NCBI GenBank assembly: GCA_946480245.1
Contig: CAMLIZ010000121.1
Span: 1-13,935 of the forward strand
DNA: 13,935 nt
DNA from: an uncultured Pseudomonadota bacterium
Lineage (GTDB): Bacteria > Pseudomonadota > Gammaproteobacteria > Burkholderiales > Burkholderiaceae
Reading direction: 5' to 3'
Position 1 is the first letter of the stretch; each line of letters opens with the position of its first letter. The notes below the pieces were generated by a model. It saw nothing but the letters and a program-made list of their open reading frames with translations. It had not been told where the DNA came from and made no database searches. Shown here piece after piece: positions 1 through 5,875 of this stretch. A program made the position numbers and the translations under genes.

Positions 1-302
1 GCTGGAAGATCGACGACGTGCTCGGCGTGTGGCCGCTGCACGGCCTGTGCGGCGCGTGGGGCGGCATCGCGGCGGGCATCTTCGGGCAGAAGGCACTGGG
101 CGGCATCGGTGGCGTGAGCCTGGCTGCGCAGCTGGCCGGCACGGCGATCGGCGTGGGCTGGGCACTGCTGAGCGGCTTCGTGGTGTACGGCGTGATCCGC
201 GCAGTGCTCGGCCTGCGACTGTCACCCGAGGAAGAGTTCGAGGGCGCGGACCTGAGCATCCACCGCATCACGGCCACGCCGGAGCGCGAAGCCAACTGGT
301 GA
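1..302 (+). CDS. amtB: Ammonium transporter (Amt/MEP/Rh family), C-terminal part, 5' end outside window
   Basis: Only the last 99 codons are visible, read in the frame of bases 3-5, ending in TGA at 300-302. Amt proteins are trimeric inner-membrane channels that conduct ammonium/ammonia. The stretch DDVLGVWPLHGLCGAWGG matches the conserved Amt segment around the second pore histidine (E. coli AmtB His318, in FGVHGVCG). A further hydrophobic segment follows (AAQLAGTAIGVGWALLSGF), which fits the last transmembrane helix. The tail LRLSPEEEFEGADLSIH corresponds to the usual Amt cytoplasmic tail, LR.S.EEE..GLDLSEHG, which contacts the PII protein GlnK. The last residues diverge from the common ending. 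Its promoter and any glnK partner lie outside the window. The gene ends 25 bases before the convergent kdgK stop, and I see no clear terminator stem there. Confidence 0.88.
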   Translation, partial: WKIDDVLGVWPLHGLCGAWGGIAAGIFGQKALGGIGGVSLAAQLAGTAIGVGWALLSGFVVYGVIRAVLGLRLSPEEEFEGADLSIHRITATPEREANW

Positions 303-327
303 TGCACCGCCTGGCTTTGGCGCCGCC

Positions 328-1266
328 TCAGCAGAGGTGGGCCATCGTCGCGCGCTCGATCACGGCACCGGGCTGCTGGATCACGCAGGCTGCCAGTCGG
401 TTGCCGAAGGCCGCGGCGTCCACCGGCGCCGCGCCCGCCAAGCGGCGGCTCAGGTAGCCGGCCGCGAAGGCGTCGCCCGCGGCCGTGGTGTCCACCACGC
501 GTGCCACGCGCTCGGTGGCCACGGGGTGCCAGGCACGGTCGGCGCCACGCACCAGCGTGGGCTCGGCGCCGCGCTTGATCACCACCTCCTTCGCCGCCAG
601 CCCGCGCGCCGCCTCCACGGCATCGGCCGGATCGGCAAGGCCGAGCAAGGCGTGGTGGTCATCGGCGGTGATGAGCACGGTCGACGCCGCATCGAAGGCC
701 CGGCCAAACCACTCGCGCGCTTCGTCCCGGTCGCTCCACAGGCGTGGGCGGAAGTTGTTGTCGAACACCACCGTCGCGCCGCGCGCCCGCAGGCCCTGCA
801 TCAGCGTCAGCAGCCGCTCGCGCCCGCGGATCGGCAGGATCGCCAGGCTGATGCCGCTGACGTACAGCGCGCTCCACTCCGCCGCACGCTGCTCCAGCGG
901 GGTGAGGTCGCAGTCGAAGTAGGCCCGTGCGGCACTCGCGTCGCGCCAGTAGCTGAAGCTGCGCTCGCCACGCTCGTCCACCTCGATGTGGTACAGGCCC
1001 GGCAGGCGCCCCGCGATGCGGCGCACCAGCGAACAGTCGATGCCCTCGTCGGCCCAGCGGCCGAGCAGGCCGGCACTGAGCCGGTCGTCCCCCAGTGCGG
1101 TGGCATAGCAGGCGCGCTGGCCCAGCCTTGCGCCGCAGCGGGCCAGATACACCGCCGTGTTGAAGGTGTCGCCGCCATAGCCCTGCTGCAGCGCGCCGAA
1201 CGCCGGGCCGCGCAGTTCGAGCATGCATTCACCGATCAGGGCAACCTGGTGCACGAGTGTGGTCAT
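328..1266 (-). CDS. kdgK: 2-keto-3-deoxygluconate kinase (PfkB/ribokinase family)
   Basis: A 312-residue cytoplasmic sugar kinase predicted to convert 2-keto-3-deoxygluconate plus ATP to 2-keto-3-deoxy-6-phosphogluconate, feeding the lower Entner-Doudoroff pathway from hexuronate or polysaccharide breakdown. It aligns along its whole length with E. coli KdgK from memory: IGECMLEL (11-18), GGDTFNTAVYLAR (31-43), RLPGLYHIE (87-95), VSGISLAIL (136-144), FDNNFRPRLW (168-177), VVIKRGA (228-234) and DTTAAGDAFAAGYL (259-272). The last contains the catalytic base Asp265 and the anion hole. Length is normal. The ATG at 1266 matches the usual family N terminus, but no good Shine-Dalgarno precedes it. 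It is the last gene of a presumed DJ-1, SDR, kdgK set on the minus strand, 70 bases after the SDR stop. The SDR neighbour could act on a related sugar acid; that is inference. Confidence 0.93.
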   Translation of the reverse strand: MTTLVHQVALIGECMLELRGPAFGALQQGYGGDTFNTAVYLARCGARLGQRACYATALGDDRLSAGLLGRWADEGIDCSLVRRIAGRLPGLYHIEVDERGERSFSYWRDASAARAYFDCDLTPLEQRAAEWSALYVSGISLAILPIRGRERLLTLMQGLRARGATVVFDNNFRPRLWSDRDEAREWFGRAFDAASTVLITADDHHALLGLADPADAVEAARGLAAKEVVIKRGAEPTLVRGADRAWHPVATERVARVVDTTAAGDAFAAGYLSRRLAGAAPVDAAAFGNRLAACVIQQPGAVIERATMAHLC

Positions 1267-1336
1267 GACACGGCATTGAAACGCGGTGTCACGAGTCTAG
1301 TGCGGGGCCATTCGCGACGGCCGCGCGCGGGCCCGC

Positions 1337-2095
1337 TCAGGGCCAGGACGTCTCGCGCATCGGCAGCACCGTGACCTCGGGGATCACGGTCTCTTCCGGC
1401 TGCAGCAGCACGAACTTCACCGCGTTGGCCACGTTCTTCGGATCCTGCAGCAGGCCGGGGTCGATGTCGGGAAAGCGGTCCAGCAGGAACGGCGTGCGCA
1501 TGCCGCCGGCGACGATGGCCGACACCTTGATGCCCTGCGACCGCAACTCCGCATGCAGCGCATGCGACAGCCCGAGCAGGCCCCACTTGGTGGCGTGGTA
1601 CGCGGCCGCATTGGGCCAGGCGCGCTTGGCCGCCGTGGAGGCGATGTTCACGATGTGTCCGCCGCCGCCCTGCGCGGTCTTCGGGCCCATGGCGGCCACC
1701 GCATGCTTGGCCATCAGGAACGGGCCGGTGAGGTTGGTGCGCACCACGCGTTCCCAGTCGCTGGTGGCCAGCTCGCCGATCGGCACCGTGAAGTCGATGG
1801 CCGCGTTGTTGATCACCGCGTCCAGCCGGCCGAAGCGCTCGCGCGCCTGCGCGATCACGCGCTGCACCTGCTGCTCGTCACCCACGTCCAGCGGCACGGC
1901 CAGGGCTTCGATGTTGCGGTCGGCCAGCACCTGCGCACACTGCTCGGCGCGGTCGCCCGCAAGGTCGGCGATGACCAGGCGCGCGCCGGCGTCGCCCAGG
2001 GTCTCGGCGATGGCGGCGCCGAGGCCGCGCGACCCGCCGGTGATGATGATGGCCTTGCCCTTGAGCGTGGCTTGGCTGTCGGCTGCGTCTTGCAT
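1337..2095 (-). CDS. Short-chain dehydrogenase/reductase (SDR), classical type
   Basis: A 252-residue Rossmann-fold NAD(P)-dependent oxidoreductase. The cofactor motif TGGSRGLG is at 19-26. Asp44 at the end of the second beta strand suggests NAD(H) preference. NNAA is at 96-99, the catalytic Asn at 121, Ser at 153, and the YHATK motif gives Tyr166 and Lys170. The usual PG turn after strand 6 reads AGG. The frame is open further upstream, but the ATG at 2095 is chosen because a strong GAGGGAG ribosome binding site lies just before it (complement of 2101-2107) and because it places the Rossmann motif at the normal distance from the N terminus. The substrate cannot be told from sequence. It sits 53 bases downstream of the DJ-1-family gene and 70 bases upstream of kdgK on the same strand, so a sugar or sugar-acid substrate is possible. 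Confidence 0.9.
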   Translation of the reverse strand: MQDAADSQATLKGKAIIITGGSRGLGAAIAETLGDAGARLVIADLAGDRAEQCAQVLADRNIEALAVPLDVGDEQQVQRVIAQARERFGRLDAVINNAAIDFTVPIGELATSDWERVVRTNLTGPFLMAKHAVAAMGPKTAQGGGGHIVNIASTAAKRAWPNAAAYHATKWGLLGLSHALHAELRSQGIKVSAIVAGGMRTPFLLDRFPDIDPGLLQDPKNVANAVKFVLLQPEETVIPEVTVLPMRETSWP

Positions 2096-2148
2096 GAGAA
2101 CTCCCTCTGGTGGGGGTGGAACAAAGCGGCCCGCGGGCCGCGCTGATG

Positions 2149-2775
2149 TCAGGCCGCAGCGGCTTGCTGCAGCCTTGCAAAGTGTTCGGAGCGGCCGGTC
2201 TTGTAGAGCGCGTACCAGGCCTCCAGCACCTCGTCGTCGTACACCTTCAGCAGCCTGAAGATCTCGCACGCGAATTCCAGCGGCGCCATGCCGCCGGCGG
2301 TGACCAGCTGGCCGTCGCTGAACGCCGGCACGTCCTCGTAGCGATCGGTGCCGCCATAGCCCGTGCCCTTGAGATACCCCAGCGCGTTGCTCGTATGGCG
2401 GCGCCGGTCGAGCACGCCCACGCGCGCCAGGCCGGCGGTGGCGCCGCAGATGGCGGCCACCGGCACGCCGGCATCGAGAAACTCCGCCGCCTTGCGCGCG
2501 GCCTCGAGGTGCTCGCCCTGGTCCCAGCCCGGGCCGCCGGGAAGGATGAGCAATGCGCTCGCCTGCGGCGAGAGCCGGCGCAGCTCCAGGTCGGGCAGCA
2601 CCGCCACGTTGCCCATCGAGCGCACCAGGCCCTGCGTGACGCCCACCGTGCGCACCTGCCACGTGCCGGGCTGGCGCTGGAACTGCGGGTTGTGGATGCC
2701 GGCCACGGCAAAGGCCGGCTCCCAGTCGGCAAAGCCGTCGAACACGAAGAGATGGACAGTGCAAAGTTCAGGCAC
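2149..2775 (-). CDS. DJ-1/PfpI-family protein (type 1 glutamine amidotransferase-like)
   Basis: A 208-residue single-domain protein of the DJ-1/PfpI superfamily. The nucleophile elbow AICGATAGLAR (108-118) carries Cys110. Glu19, in DWEP, occupies the place of the conserved acid that contacts the cysteine in DJ-1. LPGGPG (78-83) is the usual oxyanion-side loop, and HTSN (127-130) follows the elbow as in YoaZ-type members. Members include chaperone/deglycase-like, protease-like and hydratase-like proteins, so the activity is open. The start is GTG at 2775; no ATG fits the N terminus and no clear ribosome binding site precedes it, so the start is uncertain by some codons. It is the first gene of the minus-strand set with SDR and kdgK and is divergent from hipB across a 146-base spacer. 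Confidence 0.85.
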   Translation of the reverse strand: MPELCTVHLFVFDGFADWEPAFAVAGIHNPQFQRQPGTWQVRTVGVTQGLVRSMGNVAVLPDLELRRLSPQASALLILPGGPGWDQGEHLEAARKAAEFLDAGVPVAAICGATAGLARVGVLDRRRHTSNALGYLKGTGYGGTDRYEDVPAFSDGQLVTAGGMAPLEFACEIFRLLKVYDDEVLEAWYALYKTGRSEHFARLQQAAAA

Positions 2776-2808
2776 GGACGGCAGCAGGCGATTGACGAGG
2801 CGCTGCTC

Positions 2809-2835
2809 GCAGCAGGCAGCTGCCGTGCCTGCTGC
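2809..2835 (-). other. 10-bp inverted repeat in the presumed leader of the DJ-1-family gene
   Basis: GCAGCAGGCA (2809-2818) and TGCCTGCTGC (2826-2835) are perfect inverted repeats with a 7-base loop. The element lies 34 bases upstream of the GTG start of the DJ-1-family gene, between that gene and the hipB operator region. In RNA it would form a stable stem. There is no following T-run on either strand, so it is not a standard intrinsic terminator. A role in leader folding is possible but unproven. Confidence 0.45.
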
Positions 2836-2839
2836 TGCT

Positions 2840-2857
2840 TATTCTCTTGAAGGAATA
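2840..2857. promoter_or_regulatory. Candidate HipB operator A
   Basis: The dyad TATTC-N8-GAATA has 5-base arms that are perfect inverted repeats. E. coli HipB binds TATCC-N8-GGATA, so both spacing and core resemble the known operator. It lies in the hipB / DJ-1 intergenic region and is the left-most of three sites whose TATTC starts are at 2840, 2867 and 2894, that is 27 bases apart. Binding is inferred. Confidence 0.6.
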
Positions 2858-2866
2858 CTCCGCAAA

Positions 2867-2884
2867 TATTCCTTATGTGTTATA
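2867..2884. promoter_or_regulatory. Candidate HipB operator B (degenerate right arm)
   Basis: TATTC is followed after 8 bases by TTATA, which matches the expected GAATA at three of five positions. It is the weakest of the three sites and is included because it falls exactly 27 bases from both neighbours. It also overlaps a perfect 8-base inverted repeat, AAGGAATA (2850-2857) / TATTCCTT (2867-2874), that links it to site A. Confidence 0.42.
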
Positions 2885-2886
2885 TG

Positions 2887-2915
2887 TTGCACTTATTCTT
2901 TCAAGAGCATAAAGT
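2887..2915 (+). promoter_or_regulatory. Possible sigma-70 promoter of hipBA, overlapping operator C
   Basis: TTGCAC (2887-2892) and TAAAGT (2910-2915) are separated by 17 bases. They match three and four of six consensus bases, so the call is weak. The predicted start point would fall at or within a base or two of the hipB ATG (2922). That agrees with the absence of a Shine-Dalgarno before hipB and would make the hipB message leaderless. Operator C lies between the two boxes, where repressor binding would block polymerase. Confidence 0.35.
2894..2911. promoter_or_regulatory. Candidate HipB operator C
   Basis: TATTC-N8-GCATA matches the dyad of site A with one arm mismatch. Read on the opposite strand, the site and its flanks agree with site A at 17 of 19 positions (core CTCTTGAA / TTCAAGAG), so A and C are two copies of one recognition sequence in opposite orientation, 54 bases centre to centre. 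The site ends 10 bases before the hipB start codon, which suits autorepression. Confidence 0.58.
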
Positions 2916-2921
2916 GCCGCG

Positions 2922-3170
2922 ATGGACTACCCCATCCAGTCCCCGCAACAGCTGGCCAGCCACCTGCGCGCCCTGCGCCAGGCACGCGGGCTCAGCCAGC
3001 AGCAGCTCGGCGATCTGCTGGGCGTGGGCCAGAGCCGCATCGCCCGCATCGAGCGCGACCCGGCCTCGGTGAGCGTGGCGCAGTTCATCGCGCTGCTGGG
3101 CGCGCTGCGCGTGCAGCTGCTGCTGCGTCCGATGGAAGCCGCGGCCGCTTCCGCCGACGAAGCCTGGTAG
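2922..3170 (+). CDS. hipB: HipB-type antitoxin, XRE-family DNA-binding protein
   Basis: An 82-residue helix-turn-helix protein, close to the 88 residues of E. coli HipB. The HTH spans about 24-47 (LSQQQLGDLLGVGQSRIARI). HipB dimers bind operators upstream of their own gene and hold HipA in an inactive complex. The protein ends in Trp82 (ADEAW); E. coli HipB also ends in Trp (Trp88), in a tail linked to HipA contact and Lon turnover. This is a sequence parallel only. The ATG at 2922 gives a normal N terminus, but there is no Shine-Dalgarno (bases 2911-2921 are AAAGTGCCGCG), consistent with a leaderless message. The stop at 3168-3170 directly abuts the hipA start region, indicating translational coupling. 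Three candidate operators lie just upstream. Confidence 0.9.
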   Translation: MDYPIQSPQQLASHLRALRQARGLSQQQLGDLLGVGQSRIARIERDPASVSVAQFIALLGALRVQLLLRPMEAAAASADEAW

Positions 3171-3176
3171 GTGCCA

Positions 3177-4532
3177 ATGGCCGAACTGGCGGTGTGGATG
3201 AACGGCACGCGCGTGGGCAGCTGGTTCACGCTGCGCACCGGCACGCCGGCGTTTCGCTATGAGCCCGGCTGGGTGCAGGCGCCCGAGGCGCGTGCGCTGT
3301 CGCTGTCGCTGCCCATCACGGCCGGCCTGGAGCATCGCGGCCCGGTGGTGACGCACTACTTCGACAACCTGCTGCCCGACAACCCCGCCATCCGGCGCCG
3401 CCTGGGCATGCGCTTTCGTGCGCGCTCGGCCGACGCCTTCGACCTGCTGGCCGCGATCGGGCGCGACTGCGTGGGCGCCGTGCAGCTGCTGCCGGCCGAC
3501 GCCGAGCCCACCGGCTGGAACCGCATCGACAGCGAGCCGCTGGCCGACGACGAGGTGGAGCGGCTGCTGGCGGCCGTCACGTCCGATGCGCCGCTCGGCC
3601 AGGGTGCTGCCGACGATGACGGCTTTCGCATCTCGATCGCCGGCGCGCAGGAGAAGACCGCGCTGCTGCGCATCGGCGATCGCTGGCACCGCCCGCACGG
3701 CGCCACGCCCACCACGCACATCCTGAAGCTGCCGCTCGGGCTGGTGGGCAACCTGCGCGCCGACATGAGCGACTCGGTGGAGAACGAATGGCTGTGCGCG
3801 CAGCTGATGGGCGAGTTGGGCATTCCGATGGCACACACCGAGATCGCCCGCTTCGGGCGCCAGAAGGTGCTGGTGGTGCAGCGCTTCGACCGCCGCTGGC
3901 AGGGCGTGCCGGCCGGCGCCGAGAACGCGCCTGACTTCAAGCCGCCGCGCCGTGCCTGGATCGCGCGCCTGCCGCAGGAGGACTTCTGCCAGGCGCTGGG
4001 CGTGGCGCCGCAACAGCGCTACGAGGCCGACGGCGGCCCGGGCATGCAGGCCTGCCTGCAGGTGCTGGCCGCCGGCGAGCAGGGCGAGGCCGACCGCGCG
4101 ACGTTCGCGCTCGCGCAGCTCGCGTTCTGGCTGCTGGCCGCCACCGACGGGCACGCCAAGAACTTCTCGCTGCACCATCGGCGCGGCGGCGCGTTCCGCC
4201 TCACACCCTTGTACGACGTGCTGTCGGCCTGGCCGATCGTGGGCACCGGGGCACAGCAGATCGCCTACGAGAAGCTGCGCATGGCGATGGCGCTGCGCGC
4301 AGGCAATGCGCACTACCGGCTGCGCGAGATGCAGCCGCGCCACTGGCAGCGGCTGGCCGCCACCTGCGGGCCCGAGGTATGGCCGCGCATGCTGCAGATG
4401 GTCGCGCAGGTGGACGACGCCTTGGCGCGCGTGGAAAGGCGACTGCCGCGACGCTTTCCGCAGGCCCTGTTCGAGGCGGTGCGGCGCGGCACACAACAAC
4501 AATCCCGGACATTCCTTGGAGGAACCAAATGA
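3177..4532 (+). CDS. hipA: HipA-type toxin, serine/threonine kinase
   Basis: A 451-residue protein kinase-like toxin. E. coli HipA phosphorylates glutamyl-tRNA synthetase (GltX) and induces growth arrest and persistence. Matches run the full length: YFDNLLPDNP (61-70) in the N-terminal domain, the Gly/Ser loop RISIAGAQEKTALL (151-164) with Ser153 equivalent to autophosphorylated Ser150, Lys184 in THILKLP, LPQED (265-269), ADGGPG (284-289), ATDGHAKNFS (322-331) with catalytic Asp324 and metal ligand Asn329, and LTPLYD (342-347) with Asp347 equivalent to the DFG-type Asp332. All catalytic residues are intact. Residues about 242-259 form an extra loop absent from E. coli HipA. ATG at 3177 is chosen; a GTG at 3171 directly after the hipB stop would add two residues. 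The 3' end overlaps the hydrolase by ATGA. Confidence 0.94.
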   Translation: MAELAVWMNGTRVGSWFTLRTGTPAFRYEPGWVQAPEARALSLSLPITAGLEHRGPVVTHYFDNLLPDNPAIRRRLGMRFRARSADAFDLLAAIGRDCVGAVQLLPADAEPTGWNRIDSEPLADDEVERLLAAVTSDAPLGQGAADDDGFRISIAGAQEKTALLRIGDRWHRPHGATPTTHILKLPLGLVGNLRADMSDSVENEWLCAQLMGELGIPMAHTEIARFGRQKVLVVQRFDRRWQGVPAGAENAPDFKPPRRAWIARLPQEDFCQALGVAPQQRYEADGGPGMQACLQVLAAGEQGEADRATFALAQLAFWLLAATDGHAKNFSLHHRRGGAFRLTPLYDVLSAWPIVGTGAQQIAYEKLRMAMALRAGNAHYRLREMQPRHWQRLAATCGPEVWPRMLQMVAQVDDALARVERRLPRRFPQALFEAVRRGTQQQSRTFLGGTK

Positions 4533-5320
4533 ACACGATCAACATCGACGGCATCGAGGTGCACATCGAGGGCGACGGCGAGCACACGGTGGTGATGATC
4601 CACGGCTGGCCCGACACCTGGCGCGTGTGGGACGCGCAGGTGGCGCACTTGGCGCCGCGCCTGCGCTGTGTGCGCTTCACGCTGCCCGGCTTCGACGTGC
4701 ATGCACCGCGCCGGCCGATGTCGCTGGACGAGATGCTCGCGTTCTTCGGCAAGGTGATCGATGCCACCTGCGGCGGCCGGCCGGCGATCCTGCTGCTGCA
4801 TGACTGGGGCGCGGTGTTCGGCTACCAGTTCGCGCTGCGCCACCCGCAGCGCGTGCTGAAGGTGATCGGCGTGGACATCGGCGACGCCAACAGCCCCGCG
4901 CACCTGAAGTCGCTGAGCGCCAAGGCCAAGCTCGGCATCGCCGGCTACCAGCTGTGGCTGGCCGCCGCCTGGCGCATCGGCGGACGGCTGGGCGACCGCA
5001 TGACAGGATGGATGGCCGGCGCACTGAAGGTGCCCGCCGACCCCGCCGAGGTCGGCTCGTGCATGAACTATCCGTACGACATTGCCTGGACCGGCAGCCA
5101 CGGCGGCTACCGCGGCCGCGTGCAGCCGGTGGCGCTGACCTGTCCCGTGTTCTTCGCCTACGGACGGCGCAAGCCGTTCATGTTCCACTCGCCGGCCTGG
5201 GCCGAGGCGCTGGCCGCGCGGCCCGGCTCGCGCGTGCTGGCGCTGCCCACCGGGCACTGGGTGATGCGCGAACAGCCGCAGGCGTTCAACGCGGCAGTGG
5301 ACGAGTGGCTGGCCGCGTAG
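4529..5320 (+). CDS. Alpha/beta-fold hydrolase, Asp-nucleophile (epoxide hydrolase/dehalogenase-like)
   Basis: A 263-residue alpha/beta hydrolase. HGWPD (25-29) supplies the oxyanion-hole motif. The nucleophile elbow HDWGAVFG (91-98) has Asp92 where lipases have Ser, as in epoxide hydrolases and haloalkane dehalogenases. GHW (242-244) gives catalytic His243. At the usual acid position after strand 7 (GxxD) the sequence reads YGRRKP, with Lys in place of Asp, so the acid must come from elsewhere or the triad is incomplete. The ATG at 4529 overlaps the hipA stop (ATGA) and is preceded by a strong GGAGG (4518-4522), so translation is both coupled and independently initiated. No signal peptide is visible. 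Its operon position with hipBA is unusual; substrate unknown. It ends 7 bases from the convergent gene at 5328. Confidence 0.87.
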   Translation: MNTINIDGIEVHIEGDGEHTVVMIHGWPDTWRVWDAQVAHLAPRLRCVRFTLPGFDVHAPRRPMSLDEMLAFFGKVIDATCGGRPAILLLHDWGAVFGYQFALRHPQRVLKVIGVDIGDANSPAHLKSLSAKAKLGIAGYQLWLAAAWRIGGRLGDRMTGWMAGALKVPADPAEVGSCMNYPYDIAWTGSHGGYRGRVQPVALTCPVFFAYGRRKPFMFHSPAWAEALAARPGSRVLALPTGHWVMREQPQAFNAAVDEWLAA

Positions 5321-5327
5321 ACCGCAC

Positions 5328-5840
5328 TCAGCCCTGCGCCGCGGACGCGTAGAGCTGCCGATCATCCAGCGCCTGCTGCCAGCGGTGCTTGGCGACGGCC
5401 TTCAGGCAGGCCGCGATCGTGGTGGCAAACGCCTCGTCGTAATACGGGTGCGCGCCGCTGACGCCCACCACGATGCCTTCCAGGCACACGGCGCCCCACA
5501 GCAGGCTGTCGCCCTCGCGCAGGCGATACGGCTGAAGCGCCTGCAGCGCATGGCCGCTCACGCCGTGCTCCCAGCTCGCCTTGGCCTTGGCGCGCGCAAA
5601 CGCCGCATAGTCGGCGTCCCACCGGCTGCGGTCGCCCACGGCGTGCTCCAGCAGCACGGCATCCTCGAAGCGCACCTGGCCCGGCTGCTGCGCGGGATCC
5701 ATCACCACGATGTAGAGAAAGCCGCTGCCGCACACGCTCTTGTCGCTCATCTGCGGCTCGATCATCGGCAGCGCCATCGCCAGCGCCTGTCGCGCAGCAT
5801 CGGCATTGGCGAACACGCTGCCCAGGGGTTTGGAAGTCAT
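5328..5840 (-). CDS. GlcG/HbpS-like protein (heme-binding family, tentative)
   Basis: A 170-residue soluble protein without signal peptide or membrane segment. The fold cues resemble the GlcG/HbpS family: an N-terminal helix with AARQALAMAL (15-24), a strand-rich segment GFLYIVVMDPA (40-50), a helix with FARAKAKASWEHG (81-93), then LLWGAVCLEGIVVGVSGA (113-130) followed by DEAFATTIAACLKAV (135-149). This order matches the family's DxxG, kAxTA, GGVPI and GxIGVSGxxxxxDexiA blocks, though the motifs are weak. Family members bind heme or cobalamin, or accompany redox sensing. The ATG at 5840 has a good AAGGAGC ribosome binding site. It lies 35 bases downstream of the ABC transporter-receiver fusion on the same strand, so it is probably co-transcribed and may work with it. 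The assignment rests on remembered family features, not a search. Confidence 0.6.
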   Translation of the reverse strand: MTSKPLGSVFANADAARQALAMALPMIEPQMSDKSVCGSGFLYIVVMDPAQQPGQVRFEDAVLLEHAVGDRSRWDADYAAFARAKAKASWEHGVSGHALQALQPYRLREGDSLLWGAVCLEGIVVGVSGAHPYYDEAFATTIAACLKAVAKHRWQQALDDRQLYASAAQG

Positions 5841-5875
5841 CGAAGCTCCTTGCGTGAATGAAATCGGTGGCCGCG

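Noticed and set aside
303..327. Possible terminator between the convergent amt and kdgK genes
   Set aside because: Only 25 bases, with no convincing stem and no T-run on either strand.
1262..1291. Inverted repeat TGACAC / GTGTCA overlapping the kdgK start, and the GTCATGAC palindrome within it
   Set aside because: Six-base arms with a 14-base spacer are expected by chance at this length, and part of the repeat is the start codon and second codon.
2096..2764. Possible N-terminal extension of the SDR giving a 475-residue fusion
   Set aside because: The extension overlaps the DJ-1-family gene in another frame and is Arg/Ala-rich. The ATG at 2095 has a strong ribosome binding site and the normal SDR N terminus.
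2901..4502. Long minus-strand open frame opposite hipBA
   Set aside because: The translation is His/Arg/Gln-rich without motifs, while the plus strand encodes full HipB and HipA. It is a codon-bias shadow.
2149..5320. hipBA as part of a mobile element or genomic island
   Set aside because: No integrase, transposase, tRNA or terminal repeats are visible, and base composition of hipBA matches its neighbours apart from the short regulatory spacer.
5321..5327. Possible terminator between the convergent hydrolase and GlcG-like genes
   Set aside because: Only 7 bases separate the two stop codons; no stem-loop fits.
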